From positions 35,754,538 through 35,818,537 of the forward strand of contig OX243821.1 in assembly GCA_945859605.1 (NCBI GenBank): 64,000 bases of DNA. The letters run 5' to 3'. Below are positions 1-11,146 of the stretch, piece by piece. The notes below the pieces were generated by a model. It made no database searches. It was not told where the DNA came from and saw only the letters and a list, made by a program, of their open reading frames with translations. Within the stretch, counting starts at the first letter, position 1, and each line of letters starts with the position of its first letter. The translations under genes and the position numbers were made by a program. The DNA comes from Lumbricus rubellus (taxonomy: Eukaryota > Annelida > Clitellata > Crassiclitellata > Lumbricidae).

Positions 1-5
1 CTAAC

Positions 6-3000
6 CAAGTAAAGCTCCGAACACCATTCCCACATCTCCATCCTTCATATTGTTAACAGCTGATATTGCTGAGAAAACGTCAGGCGCTCCATTACCAAAC
101 GCCAACAACGTTACACCGTGAAACACAAATAAACGGTCAAGGAATCTACAGTAACTGAATCCTCTGTCTGTCTGTTTATCTTTATCTCTCTATGTATTAT
201 ATGCATGTGAAATCTGCCACTGGTCGCACTCTGCCAGTGCCAGTCCCAAGCCTGAATAAAGGAGGAGGGAATTCCCAGTGAATTGTTCGTCTTGTTCAAC
301 ACCTTTTTAAAGCTTACCGTTGAGCCTACATAAACACGATGTCTTACACAATCACTTAAAACTCCGCCACTGGCTGCATTCTAACAGTGCAAGTCCCAAG
401 CCTGGATAAAGGAGGAGGGCGTCGCTAGTGGTCTTTGTTACCACACAGTGACGTTAAACTGAAAAACCACCACCTTGTCTGTGTCTGTCTGTCAGTATCA
501 TACTGTCTGTCTGTCGGTGTCTCTCTCTCTTTCTGTCTGTCTGTCTGTCAGTGTCTCTCTTTCTGTCTGTCTGTCTGTCAGTGTCTCTCTCTGTCTCTCT
601 TTCTGTCTGTCTGTCTGTCTGTCTGTGTCTCTCTCTGTCTCTCTTTCTGTCTGTCTGTCTGTCAGTGTCTCTCTCTGTTTCTCTTTCTGTTTGTCTGTCG
701 GTATCTCTCTCTGTCTTTCTTTCTGTCTGTCTGTGTCTCTCTCTGTTTCTCTTTCTGTCTGTTTTTCTCTCTGTCTGTATTATATATAAGCATAAGCAAT
801 CTGCTTGTCTGTGTCTGTCTGTCGGTACCTCTCTCCGTCTCTCTTTCTGTCTGTCTGTCTGTCAGTCTGTCTGTCTGTCAGTCTCTCTCTCTGTCTCTTT
901 CTGTCTGTCTGTCTGTCAGTCTGTCTGTCTGTCAGTGTATCTCTCTGTCTCTCTCTTTCTGTCTGGCTGGCTGTCGGTCTCTCTCTGTCTCTCTTTCTGT
1001 CTGGCTGTCTGTGTCTGTCTGTCTCTGTCTCTCTTTCTGTCTGTCTTATAAATGAGGCATAGAACAATTTGGGTGTAACAGTGACTGCTTTACCCACAAC
1101 AGTGGAGGTGGTACTAGTCATTTCCTCCCCCATCATCACTGTCTTCCTGACATTGCATTTGTCACCTGCTAAGTACACACAGTCATACATAAGCAAAGAC
1201 GGTTAACAGGTCTTCCGTCCACACCCATTCAAGCATATATACGTAGATTGACCTACACGAAGACATAATAATAATACACACACATAATTAGAAACACACA
1301 TTTAGATATAGATGATGATGAACAGGCAAACATAAGCATACATACAAGCACACAAACAAAACAGTGTGACATATAAACAGATGGAAAAGGATATACGAGC
1401 ATACACAAACATGCATATGCACACATACACATAGAGAGACAGAGATGGAAGCACATACGAGCATACACAAGAATGCATATGCACACAAACAGTGTGACAT
1501 GTAGACAGATATGGAAAAGTATACAAGCATACACAAGCACACATACACATAGAGACATAGATATGTTAAAGGATATAGCAATGTTGTCATACATACATCC
1601 ATACATACGCATATACACACATACACATAGAGAGACAGATATGTAAAAGGATATAGCAATGTTGTCATACATACACAGGTATTTAGAAGCACATACAAGC
1701 ATACATACGCATATACACACATACACATAGAGAGACAGAGATGGAAAAGGATTTAGCAATATTGTCATACATACATACATACATACATACACAGGTAGCC
1801 TATTTAGAAGCACATACAAGCATACATACGCATATACACACATACACATAGAGAGACAGATATGTTAAAGGATATAGCAATGTTGTCGCTCATGTGGAGA
1901 ACTTTTGCGATGACTTCCAACGAAGGACAGAAACTGGAAACGAAGAAGAATTCATCACAGAAATTAAAATTAAAGGAAATATAATTACAACTTTTACATT
2001 TATCTCATGTTTTATTTTGTTTAGATCACCATCATCAACTGCGAAAGTCATCTCCATCCGTGAAGCTGAATGCTCTCCACCGACCTTTCTCACTTAAAAA
2101 ACTGCCTTATTTAGCTGTTGTTGGACTGGGAGCGCTTCTGAGTAGCTTACCTTGAAGGTGCGCTATATAAAAATTCAATAATAATAATAATAATAATAAT
2201 AATCAACACCATCACTGGATTGAATTTCCATTAACACTAGAACAGACATCACCATTAACACCACCGCCACTATCACCACAATTATTTACGCCATAACTGG
2301 TATCACCATAGTGATGAAGATAAAGATGGTAACGATAACATTTTATCATCATCATCGTCCTACTCACAAGTTGTCGGCAGCAACGGCCAAAGCAACGAAG
2401 AGAAAGAGTAACCAAAAGATCTGAAAGAACAACACAACACACATCAATACAATACAATACAATACAACACAACACACATCAGAAGAAGGAACTTTAATCC
2501 GATGCAGTGTCCACTCTGCATTCAGGAGCGCCTCTGAGTAAAAACCTTGAAGTAGTGCTATAAAAAGTGCACATACAAACATTTATACAAATATGAATAA
2601 TAGTACTTATTAATCGCGATAGTGCAAGTGATAGCAACAGACAGTAGCAAGAATTGTTATTTCAATTTATTTTCAGTGCGCGAACAACACCTTTATATCG
2701 GTTAACACTATTGTTATATATAATTTAGATTTTGCTGGAAGAGTTACATAATACGGCTTATGTTGAACAATGGCTTATAGTTACAGCTCAAAATGTGTTA
2801 GGGGTGTATAATAATATCATCGATCTTCATAACATGATTTTTGTTTGAGTGATTTATTACTACATAATTATATTATATTCGTTTTGTTGAGATTCTCGCT
2901 GTCACACCGCAGCCAATTACAAGTTTTAAAAAATTTATTAAAAAATGATACAGAAAAATCATAACAATTCAATATAAAAAACGATAAAAAATCATACGTC

Positions 3001-6000
3001 AATCAACTGGATGGAAATCAGGAAGCGGGGCAGTGGTCAAGTATTTATAAAGTACTCGAGAAATGTAATTTCTGTCATCCTTACAACCCCCGGTCTGCCA
3101 AATATGCATTGCTGTCTATTCTATTCTACTCTATTCTATTCTACAACTATTCACAAAAATGGTGAATAGCTCGAAGGAAATGTGACTAAAATCAGTTCTT
3201 TATCTCAGAGATTAAACAACTTCTTTAGTATATATATAATATATGTATATATATATATATATACACGGTGTTCAAAAAAAAAACCGAACCCCTACAATAA
3301 ATAAAGAAATTAACTCCAAACATGTAAAAATATTATTGAGAATAAAACTATTTTATTCCCAACTATAAACATAGCTAGTCTTTATAATTATATCCTATTC
3401 CAGTTAAAACTTGAAGTCATTTAAAATGTTTCAAACAGTGTATAGAGCGACTGAGCTAACGGCGGCCAACAAGCAGGCTCGGCTTGAGCGATTAAGACAG
3501 TTGTTAATGCGCTATTGCACGCAAACTTGGTAGGCCTACATTTCAAATAGCCTAGACCTTAATCCCGTGTACTATAAAATCTGTTATGTGATTCAAGAAA
3601 ACGTTTGTAAGAAAAGGTATGCGATGTCGGATAACTACGTCATCGTATGATACATCAATGGGACGAATTTGATCAAGTTGTAATCGATTCAGCAATAAGT
3701 CAATGACGAGCTCGCCTTTGTGCGTGTGTTGAGGCCGAAGGAGGGAATTTTTAACAAACAGTGTATTATAACTAACAAATGATAGTTATTTGATTCTTGT
3801 CCTTTAAACTGAAGTTTCTCCATAATTTATTGAAATGTACAAATTATTACACAAATTATCGTAAAAATATAAGAGGTTCGGTTTTTTTCAGAACACCGTG
3901 TACGGTGTATATATATATATATATTAATATATCACCATTGACCCACTATTATACAGTTCTAAATATCACTCTGGATCCATTATAAATGCTATTTATCATA
4001 CTTGGTCAAACATTATTATAATAATAGACCTTTGACATCATACAATGTAAACAGATAGACAGATAATCTCCTGTTCTGTTTTACATGATCACATGACACA
4101 AGCCACAACTCAATCTTATACCACAAACATATTATCAGAGCACTTGACATAAAGAGACAACTACATGTACAATTATTGTACATGTAGGTCAACATCTAAA
4201 ACATCACATGATAATTATTCATTACAGAAAACATGTCAAATCTGACCGATTTGACCTACATAGGAATAATTATACAATGGGCGAACAATAATTGGGGTGC
4301 AATGGTGTTGTAAGGGTATTTTCGGTGCCTTGGAGTCTGAATGTTAGGTTAGGGTCAACCCTTATCCACCTCAAGCTGCCACATAGGGAGCCTGAGCAAG
4401 TCCTTCACTTGCAATATTACTCATGAGCTTCGGTGTGAAACTGATTTGGTGTTCACGCTGTAGTCGGGAGTGCTTCTGGGTAGAAAGCCTGATGGGGCGC
4501 TATAACAATTGCTCATTATCATCATCATCATCATCATCATTATTATTATTATTATTATTATTATTAAATTGGTTCAAACCTCACCGACATCATGACCGAG
4601 AAAAAAGCTTGTTTCAATTTTTGGACACCATGCCATAACAAAAGACCTTCAGCGACACCCTCCTCCTTTATCCAGGCTTGGGACTGGCACTGTCTGAGTG
4701 CAAACAGTTGCAGAGTTGAGGCAAGAGATGATTGACATGACCTAATAAAAAGGGGGCGTGGCTACGACTGACCAATACGGTGACGGCAAGAGGTATGAGC
4801 GTGGATCCCATCGTACAGTAGATAAAGTTGATGTATTGGATGTAACCGTCCTGTGCGTAACAATCGTCCGTTGCGTTGACGAACTGACATTGTAAGCTTG
4901 AGTTGTACGAATGCACGGACCGACACTGACAACGACAGAAACACATACAAACACACAGGTAGATAGATAGACCGGTGGAAAGACAGACTGAAAGGTAGAC
5001 ATACAGAGATATAGACAGACTGACGGACAGATATAGAAGTAGGTAAAAATATAGACATACGGATAGACAGACTGGCGGAAAGACAGAAAGGCAGAGGCAG
5101 ACTGATAGGTAGACATACAGAAAAGCAGGCAGACAGAGAGATAGACAGACATAAAGACTAGCAGACAGAAGTACAAACAGAAGGACAGGCAGTAAAGAGA
5201 CAAAGAGATAGACATACAGACACAGAGATTAAGAGACTTATAGAAAGACAGACATGTAGGCAGACAAACAGATAGACATGCAAAACACGGCACCGTTAGT
5301 GACTTAACAGTTAAAGTAAGTTAGATATTTCCCGGGCAACGCCGGGTACCTCTGCTAGTATAAAATAAAAGCAACACATACAAACATATAATTATGCTAA
5401 AACAGAAATCATCTCGAAGTTATGAATAAACATCTACTCTCATGAATATGCATAAGGCAATCATATGATAAAATCATAATAATAGGGGAGTTGGTGGTGT
5501 AAAGTTGTAAGAAAGAGCAAAATCAATATTGAAAGTCAAGTTGTATGTTTACTCAGAAGAGATGATAAACTCATTTTATATGGTCTCGTTAAATCTACTG
5601 AATATTGAAGACCAAGGACAGAGAACAGAGAGGGGGTCAAAGTTTACCAGGAACGGGTTAGAGTTCAGAGGAGGGGTTAAAGTTCATGAGGAAGGGGTCA
5701 GCATGACTTTTTAAACGTGCAGTTGTACACAAAATGTGCAGTTGTACACAAAATGTGCAGTTGTACACAAAATGTGCAGTTGTACACAAAATGTGCAGTT
5801 GTACACAAAATGTGCAGTTGTACGCAAAATGTGCAGTTGTGCACAAAATGTGCAGTTGTACACAAAACGTGCAGTTGTACACAAAACGTGCAGTTGTACA
5901 CAAAATGTGCAGTTCTAATTTCTAAATGGACTTGTGCAGTTATAGAAGCACTTCTGTGTACAGTTAAAACAATCCAAAAAGGTCAATGTCCTCCGATTGG

Positions 6001-6309
6001 AAGTAATTTACCATGGAGAATTAGAAAGGAAAGAAGGGGTTGTGCAGTTCTAAAAATTCCTTAAAAACAGCCCTGGACGTCAGAGTTCATGAGGAAGGGT
6101 TAGAGTTCACGAGGAAGAACCAAATGGTACAGAGCGGAAAAGCCCCGGAAAAGCCCCGGTTGAGAGTGTGACACAGAGAGACAATTTAGGATAATTACGG
6201 GTAATTAAAATTGCTGTTATTGTTAGTTATTGCTCACCTCTGCATCCTGGTTGTTATTGTTGTCACTGGTTGTGCTAGTGAGATTAGAAATCATCGTGGA
6301 AAGCTCCAT
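6..6309 (-). CDS. SLC8B1: SLC8B1/NCLX-type mitochondrial sodium/calcium exchanger, 5' part (exons 1-5, continues off the left edge)
   Basis: Cation/Ca2+ exchanger family; the family member NCLX moves Ca2+ out of mitochondria in exchange for Na+ across the inner membrane. Exons read on the minus strand: 6309-6238 (ATG, ends GAG before GTGAGC), 4925-4773, 2420-2368, 1933-1876 and 117-6. Phases agree at every junction. Exon 1 gives a short Asn/Thr-rich N-terminus. Exon 2 encodes a Cys-rich segment (CRSVHSY... QFVNATDDC ... DGYIQYINFIYC). Exon 3 is a membrane helix (FWLLFLFVALAVAADN). Exon 4 carries FFCPSLEVIAKVL. Exon 5 carries the alpha-1 exchanger motif LLAFGNGAPDVFS. The last donor is GTTAG at 5-1, so the remaining helices and the second alpha repeat lie outside the window. 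The intron between exons 4 and 5 is AT-AC. Exon 1 as the true start is inferred from its ATG and phase. Orthology to NCLX rather than another CCX branch is by motif memory only. Confidence 0.88.
207..275 (-). repeat. Short interspersed repeat, copy 1 (TCCAGGCTTGGGACTGGCA family)
   Basis: Contains the family core around CCAGTCCCAAGCCTGAATAA followed by AGGAGGAGGG. Related copies occur at 360-465, 4640-4710, 42437-42545 and 51893-52000. Unclassified; lies inside the AT-AC intron. Confidence 0.6.
360..465 (-). repeat. Short interspersed repeat, copy 2
   Basis: About 100 bp: the reverse complement of the copies at 42437 and 51893, including the end block TTTAACGTCACTGTGTGGTA. No tRNA A/B boxes and no clear inverted ends were seen. 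Confidence 0.6.
475..1055 (+). repeat. (CTGT/CTCT)n simple repeat
   Basis: Long CTGTCTGT/CTCTCTGT tract. It opens frames of Ser/Leu/Val/Cys on one strand and Arg/Thr/Asp on the other, which are not genes. Inside the AT-AC intron. Confidence 0.95.
1255..1890 (-). repeat. Complex minisatellite that includes the exon 4 / U12 donor junction
   Basis: Imperfect tandem units of roughly 80-120 bp built from CACATACACATAGAGAGACA-like and GGATATAGCAATGTTGTC-like blocks. The 21-bp junction block (12 exonic bases plus ATATCCTTT) recurs exactly at 1568-1588 and 1646-1666, and in degenerate form near 1746, besides the real one at 1867-1887. Confidence 0.85.
2115..2205 (+). repeat. L2-like LINE/SINE 3' tail
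   Basis: GGGAGCGCTTCTGAGTAGC, then GCGCTATATAAA, then (AAT)n. This terminal module is shared by the LINEs and SINEs across the window. Lies in exchanger intron 3. Confidence 0.7.
2425..3262. other. Intron 2 of the exchanger gene, proximal part
   Basis: AT-rich sequence with an (AATAC)n stretch near 2448 and a (TTCTA)n stretch near 3118-3145. A second L2-type tail fragment (GCATTCAGGAGCGCCTCTGAGTA) lies at about 2516-2565. No coding exon was recognised here. Confidence 0.5.
3264..3900 (+). mobile_element. Mariner/Tc1-like element, internally deleted
   Basis: Near-perfect terminal inverted repeats beginning CACGGTGTTC and ending GAACACCGTG, flanked by TA as expected for IS630/Tc1/mariner. Between about 3555 and 3760 a broken frame resembles the C-terminus of a mariner transposase (LDLNPV.YKI, then .VIDSAIS). 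Too short and interrupted to encode an enzyme. Confidence 0.8.
4161..4187. repeat. Perfect 13-bp palindrome
   Basis: CTACATGTACAAT and its exact complement are separated by a single T. Confidence 0.7.
4300..4570 (+). mobile_element. tRNA-derived SINE, degraded
   Basis: Degraded tRNA-like head (GGTGCCTTGGAG), then the body block GAGCAAGTCCTTCACTTGCA, then CTTCGGTGTGAAACTG, then the LINE-type tail GGGGCGCTATAAC and (ATC)n(ATT)n. Same family as the copies at 10083, 19433, 22705, 44258 and 53553. Confidence 0.75.
4640..4710 (+). repeat. Short interspersed repeat, copy 3
   Basis: Core TATCCAGGCTTGGGACTGGC preceded by CCCTCCTCC; same unclassified family as the copy at 360-465. Confidence 0.6.
4940..5290 (+). 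repeat. (AGAC/AGAT)n simple repeat
   Basis: Imperfect AGACAGAC/TAGACAGA tract immediately upstream (minus-strand sense) of exchanger exon 2. Frames through it are repeat artefacts. Confidence 0.9.
5331..5360 (+). mobile_element. Helitron 3' terminus
   Basis: GC hairpin CCCGGGCAACGCCGGG at 5331-5346 followed by TACCTCTG and CTAGT at 5355-5359, the usual Helitron 3' arrangement. The matching 5' end was not found, so only the terminus is called. Confidence 0.6.
5700..6090 (+). repeat. GTGCAGTT-rich interspersed element with an internal 19-bp minisatellite
   Basis: Roughly 11 units of GTGCAGTTGTACACAAAAT at 5715-5915, then a non-repeated body ending near AAAACAGCCCTGG. The body matches 31262-31470 and 47927-48130 in reverse orientation, where the 19-mer is not expanded. 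The frames over the array are artefacts. Confidence 0.8.
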
Positions 6310-6439
6310 GATGTTTCTATCCTACTTTGTTGATGATCGAAAGATGTGGACAGCGAGAGACTTTGATCCAATGCGATGATCTAAAATGCAAAATTACAGA
6401 TCTATGTATAATCCAATACCAATCTAATTTATTCTATTT

Positions 6440-6800
6440 ATGTATTTGAGAAGTTTTATATACCGCCTCTTCAAGTTAAGCTACTCAGAAGCGCTCTCGG
6501 CTCGAAAACAGATAATCGGACAGTTTAAGGATTTTCTTAAAGAAACTTCTCTAACTGCACATTGATCCCTACTTTCCCTTCACATCCATAATACCTCAGC
6601 AAATACGTTTTCGGTGGTGGACCCAGTTGTCTGGAATGGACTCCCACATCAGCAACGTCTGCTTCCTGGAGCTCTAACCGAAGCATTAAAAAAATTGTTT
6701 AACTCGAAACCGTGAGTTTTGCCGTGCTATAGTTGGGAGAACTTCTGAGTAGCGCACTTGAAGAAGCGCTATATAAATTCTGGAATGAATGAATAAAATA
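6440..6800. mobile_element. L2-like LINE fragments
   Basis: A minus-oriented tail (TACTCAGAAGCGCTC) lies near 6480. A plus-oriented C-terminal remnant at 6595-6790 reads like VVDPVVWNGLP, followed by AAGAAGCGCTATATAAATTC and (GAAT)n. Frameshifted and non-coding. Lies upstream of the first exchanger exon. Confidence 0.65.
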
Positions 6801-8230
6801 TCTCCGTAAATACCTGAATAACTTCATACATGAAATAAATACCACAATATAAATAAATATCTCATTACGTGCAAAATCATGGATCTCTGCATATAATTCA
6901 ATTATAATCTAATTAATTATAGACTATAACGAGACACACACACAATATTAATTATTGGTTGATTCAATTGAGGAAGAAGCTGAGTATAATGAAATACCCA
7001 GAGCTATAAATACATTGATAAATACCTCAGTTCATACCTCTGTAAATATCTTTATAAATAGCTTGAAAATATATCTATAGGCTAAATACCTTCATATTAT
7101 TAAGTTCCTATAGATATATTTATTTTGTTTTGCAACTTGTTGTTATTTTGTGCTCGCTATGACTGCTAACTTAACATCATTTTAGCTAGTTAGTGCAGTA
7201 TCTGAGTAGATATCTTGAAGGGGCGCTATATAAATTCTCAGAATGAATATAAAATCTTGAAGGGTTTCATTCGAATCGCATTAAAATACACCAATGAACA
7301 CCTCAATAAAATGTTCAAAAATACTTAGATAAATATCTAAATATCTCTATAAGTATCCTTGTAAAATATTCACAAATCACAAACACCTCGATGAAAATCT
7401 AAATATCTCTATAAGTATCGTTGTAAAATCTTAAAATTATATACCTCCATGAAAATCGTCCTAAATAACTAAATATTATATCCATAAAGATCTATATAAA
7501 CCAGGAAGTGTGGCTGAACGGTCGTGGACGGCGTCCATGCATTTATTTTAAAATCTCAACGCTGTCCTGCCACTTAATGGTCAGCACAGCCTGAAAAGGT
7601 AAGCGCGTCCAGGCACTTATTTGCCCACACTATAAGCACTGTATAAAATCTCTATAAATACTTAAAATGTAAAATCTTCATAAATACCTCTAAAAATATC
7701 CATTGTCTCTATAAACACACATAAAATCTCCAAACATACCTAGATTCTATTCTATTCTATTTTTGGATTTATAAAGTGCCTCTCACAGCACAAACTAATC
7801 AGAGGCGCTCCCAGTGCGAAGAACTCCTGGAAAAAGAAAAGTCTTGAGACATCTGGCAGAAAAAGTAAAGCCTCCAGATAAAATTTGAGCACGAATAATA
7901 GTAGGAAGGCCATTCCACAGTAAAGGGCAGAGAGAGGCAAAGGCGCGGTGTTGGGCTGTGGCAGTCCGAGATCGTGATAAATTACATGTAACGATAAATA
8001 CCTCCAAAAAACTTAATAACATCAATACCTCTAAAAATAAAGACCTCTACAAATACCTTAATAAACCTCTATGAAATCTATATAAATACCTGGATGGATA
8101 CCTCGATAAAGCACCTCAATAAAATAATAGTTGCACAATAAAACCTAGAAATACACCGCCGATAAACACCTCTATAAAGCTTATATACGTCTCTATAAAT
8201 TATTTCAACTACCTACATCAACGGTTAGAA
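6800..8230. repeat. Degenerate AT-rich ATAAATACCTC-type repeat with LINE tails
   Basis: Loosely periodic ATAAATACCTC/TATAAATACC words over more than a kilobase. It holds an L2 tail (about 7190-7250) and an A-box-like word TGGCTGAACGG near 7511 with no matching B box. No gene seen. Confidence 0.5.
7740..7990 (-). mobile_element. L2-like LINE, 3' fragment
   Basis: The minus frame encodes the LINE C-terminus (LCPLLWNGLPTIIRAQI ... CLKTFLF.GVLRTGSASD), followed by the shared tail CAGAGGCGCTCCCAGTGC in plus-strand sense. Confidence 0.7.
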
Positions 8231-8940
8231 ACAAGGAAAACAAACTTAAAAACTACTCCCAGCTTCTCGCTATTACGATTACCAGCAACTGTAATATACC
8301 TCCAATTTCTGACAACATCAGACGCAAACTTAAACTTAAACTCATCCAAACTCCGATACAAAACTCCCACTGCAGTGCTACAAACAATATTTAAACGATG
8401 CAAAAATTAACACAAACTCTAATCATATACCTAGATGTTACTCACAAGTGCTGCATCAAGCAAGAGGTGTTTTCCTGCGAAGATCTAGGCCTAGAATCCC
8501 AACGGTAGGCTACACACAAGGCTTAAACGAGGCACTTCCTAATTCCTATCACAAGCCCCCGCAAAACTTTGTCTCTTTCATTCGAATCATTTTCTGCTGT
8601 CTACAAGTCACGCGGTAACATATCGGCTCTACGCCGGTCACATTGTCTAGGCCGCTGCTTTTATAGATGCCACTTGTGACTAGGAAATTCGGCCTTCGAT
8701 GCTCCTGCTGATGTTTAAACCCCCCCTACACCCCCCCCCTTTCAGCTGTGGTAGACCACCCCTCTGCCCACCAAGCAGGGCTGCAGCAGATAAGCCACAG
8801 AGGACTTTGGTCAGTGGATTAAGAATGATGAATTACTACGACGTACGTAGGGTATTTTGCTTATTCGGGTTTTAACATCAGTGTAGCGACATGTGACAAC
8901 ATGTGGCACATGTGATGTGAAGACAAGTGTGTTCGAGTTG
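8230..8940. other. No recognised gene
   Basis: Apart from two C-rich runs near 8720-8750 nothing recognisable was seen. Confidence 0.4.
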
Positions 8941-8948
8941 ACCACAAT

Positions 8949-9450
8949 GGTCTATGGGTAGAGTATGGTAAGAGTGCAAAGTATGGTAAGAGTGTAAAGT
9001 ATGGTAAGAGTGTAAAGTATGGTAAGAGTGCAAAGTATGGTAAGAGTGTAAAGTATGGTAAGAGTGTAAAGTATGGTAAGAGTGCAAAGTATGGTAATAG
9101 TGTAAAGTATGGTAAGAGTGTAAAGTATGGTAAGAGTGTAAAGTATGGTAAGAGTGTAAATTATGGTAAGAGTGTAAAGTATGGCAAGAGTGTAAAGTAT
9201 GGTAAGAGTGTAAAGTATGGTAAGAGTGTAGAGTATGGTAAGATAGCAAAGTATGGTAAGAGTGCAAAGTATGGTAAGAGTGTAAAGCATGGTAAGAGTG
9301 CAAAGTATGGTAAGAGTGCAAAGTATGGTAAGAGTGCAAAGTATGGTAAGAGTGTAAAGTATGGTAAGAGTGCAAAGTATGGTAAAATTGCAAAGTATGG
9401 TAATAGTGCAAAGTATGGTAAGAGTGTAAAGTATGGTAAGAATTTGGTAA
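8949..9450 (+). repeat. 18-bp minisatellite
   Basis: About 28 units of AAGAGTGTAAAGTATGGT. Degenerate relatives (AAAGTATGGTAAGAAGG) continue to about 10080. As 18 is a multiple of three, several frames stay open (YHTLHS, TILYTL); these are not genes. Confidence 0.95.
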
Positions 9451-10082
9451 AGAATGACAAGAATACAACATGTGGTAAGAAGTCAAGGTATGGAAAGAAT
9501 ACAAAGCATGGTCAAAACAGTAAAGTAAGATGATAAAAGAATGGTAAGCAGGTAAAGAAAGGGTCAAACATGGTAAGAAGGTAAAGTATAGTAAGGTTAA
9601 AAAGGCAAAGCAATACAATAAAGAATGTAAGGAAGGCAAAGTATGGCAAGATGATATTAAGCATGGTGAAGTGCATAGTATGGTAAAAATGTAAAACATG
9701 ATAAGAAGGCAAATTATGGAATAGAGGTAAAGTATGGTGAGTATGCATAGTATGTTAAGAAGGTGAAGCAAGATGATAAAGAATGGTCAGAAGGCACTTA
9801 TTGGCAAGAAGGAAAGTATGGTAAAAAGGAAAAGTATGGTCAGAGGGTTACACATTTTAAATAAGCAAATTGTGGTATGAAGGCAATGTAAAATGACATA
9901 GAATAGTAAGAAGGTAAAGTATGGTATGTTAAGCATGCATATTAAAAAGAAAGCTCTAGTATGGCAAGAGGTGGTAAAAATGGAGCAGTAAAAAGTAATG
10001 TACATAAAGAAGGGACAGTATAGTAAAAAACCAAAGTATTGCAGTCTAGTAAGATGGTAAAACATGGCAAGAAAGTAACATT

Positions 10083-10290
10083 GTGAGGCACGGTGCTGTA
10101 GCGGTGGTGCTGTTGGAGCCAAAGGGTTCCAGGTTTGAATCCACCTCAAGCCGGTAGAGACCTTGAGCAAGTCCCTCATTTACAATTGCTCATGCGCTTC
10201 GGCATGAAGCTCCAATGCAGTGTTCGTGCTGTAGTCAGGAGCGCTTCTGAGTAGAGTTTTAATGGTCGCTATATAAAAAATGCGATAAAG
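10083..10290 (+). mobile_element. tRNA-derived SINE
   Basis: Head with GGCACGGTGCTGTAGCGG and B-box-like GGTTCCAGGTTTGAATCC, body GAGCAAGTCCCTCATTTACA, LINE-type tail CAGGAGCGCTTCTGAGTAG then CGCTATATAAA. Confidence 0.85.
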
Positions 10291-10299
10291 AAACATACG

Positions 10300-11040
10300 C
10301 AACAGAACTTCGTCAGAGTAAAACCTTGTTGCAATAGAACCGTATCATAAAGTCAGTTCTTTATATATACTTCTTCTTCCAATAAATTACCTCGTGGACT
10401 TCACATTGAATCATCAAATAAACCCCATGAGAGAGTGGGAATGATTTCCACCACTGCTACAACACCATGACACACCCAGACATCTCTGAAAATTTACGCA
10501 CACCCTTGAAGAAGCTACACGAACATTTCTAGAGAAACGTTTCACATGACAATCGCCAAAATCCCAAAGTTAAGGTCGGATTTTGCATTTCTTGCGAAAT
10601 AAGTACAATAGCCTTGTTGTCCCAAAAACGCACACGTTCAAGGCGAGACAGATAAGTAAACATTTGGGTCAAATTTCGAGGTGACGACGACGAAAAAATC
10701 ATGCCAGACCATTTCGTCAGTTCGACAAAAAACAGGCCCAACACTCATGACCGTTTTAGGGCGGAACTAAATGTAATGTCATTTTAATGACATAACACGA
10801 CCAGGGTGTAGACTGTAGACAGCTCAAAGTTTATTAGTCAGGGCTTAAGTAGACTGCTCTCTCTCTCTCTCTCTCTCTCCTACGCGGTCTTAATTACAAT
10901 CGAGGTATTATTATTATTCTTTAATGAGGTAACTTAGATGACAAATCCTGATAAACTAGTTTTGTCACCCAATTTCAACATCAACCCACGCGGAAGTAAT
11001 TAAATGCATCCAAGCAACTGTTAACGCGCTATATAATTTC
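10300..11040. other. No recognised gene; (CT)n tract
   Basis: A (CT)n run lies at about 10856-10880. A minus open frame at 10744-10529 (71 codons) matches no family I know and has no visible splice context. Confidence 0.4.
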
Positions 11041-11046
11041 AAACAT

Positions 11047-11125
11047 CTTTAATGTATCAGCTGCAAACGCACTCTGTTTTTATATGCTTGTAAATCAGAG
11101 TGCGTTTGCAGCTGGTACATTAAAG
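11047..11125. repeat. Long hairpin (30-bp arms)
   Basis: Arms at 11047-11076 and 11096-11125 are complementary over 30 bp with one mismatch and a 19-bp loop. It may be a tiny MITE or a hairpin RNA source. Confidence 0.75.
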
Positions 11126-11146
11126 AATATACTTACTTATCTTTTA

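Larger units (their letters stand above)
118..1875 (-). other. U12-type AT-AC intron of the exchanger gene
   Basis: On the minus strand, exon 4 ends ...AACATTGCT and the intron opens with ATATCCTTT, a consensus U12 AT-AC donor. The 3' end has TTCCTTGACC, a consensus U12 branch site, about 18 nt before the terminal AC at 119-118, after which the exon resumes with GGTGTAACG. No GT-AG pair joins the conserved NIA and GVT residues. Minor-spliceosome introns are known to be enriched in ion-transport genes. The donor end lies inside the tandem repeat at 1255-1890. Confidence 0.85.

Noticed and set aside
111..302. Minus-strand 63-codon frame next to exchanger exon 5
   Set aside because: Different frame from the conserved exon; it reads a dispersed repeat and the intron end.
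435..1062. Ser/Leu/Cys-rich open frames
   Set aside because: Pure (CTGT/CTCT)n simple sequence.
8949..9450. CRISPR-like array
   Set aside because: Units are contiguous with no unique spacers, and the genome is eukaryotic.
8878..9771. 297-codon YHTLHS-repeat protein
   Set aside because: Reading of the 18-bp minisatellite and its degenerate flank.
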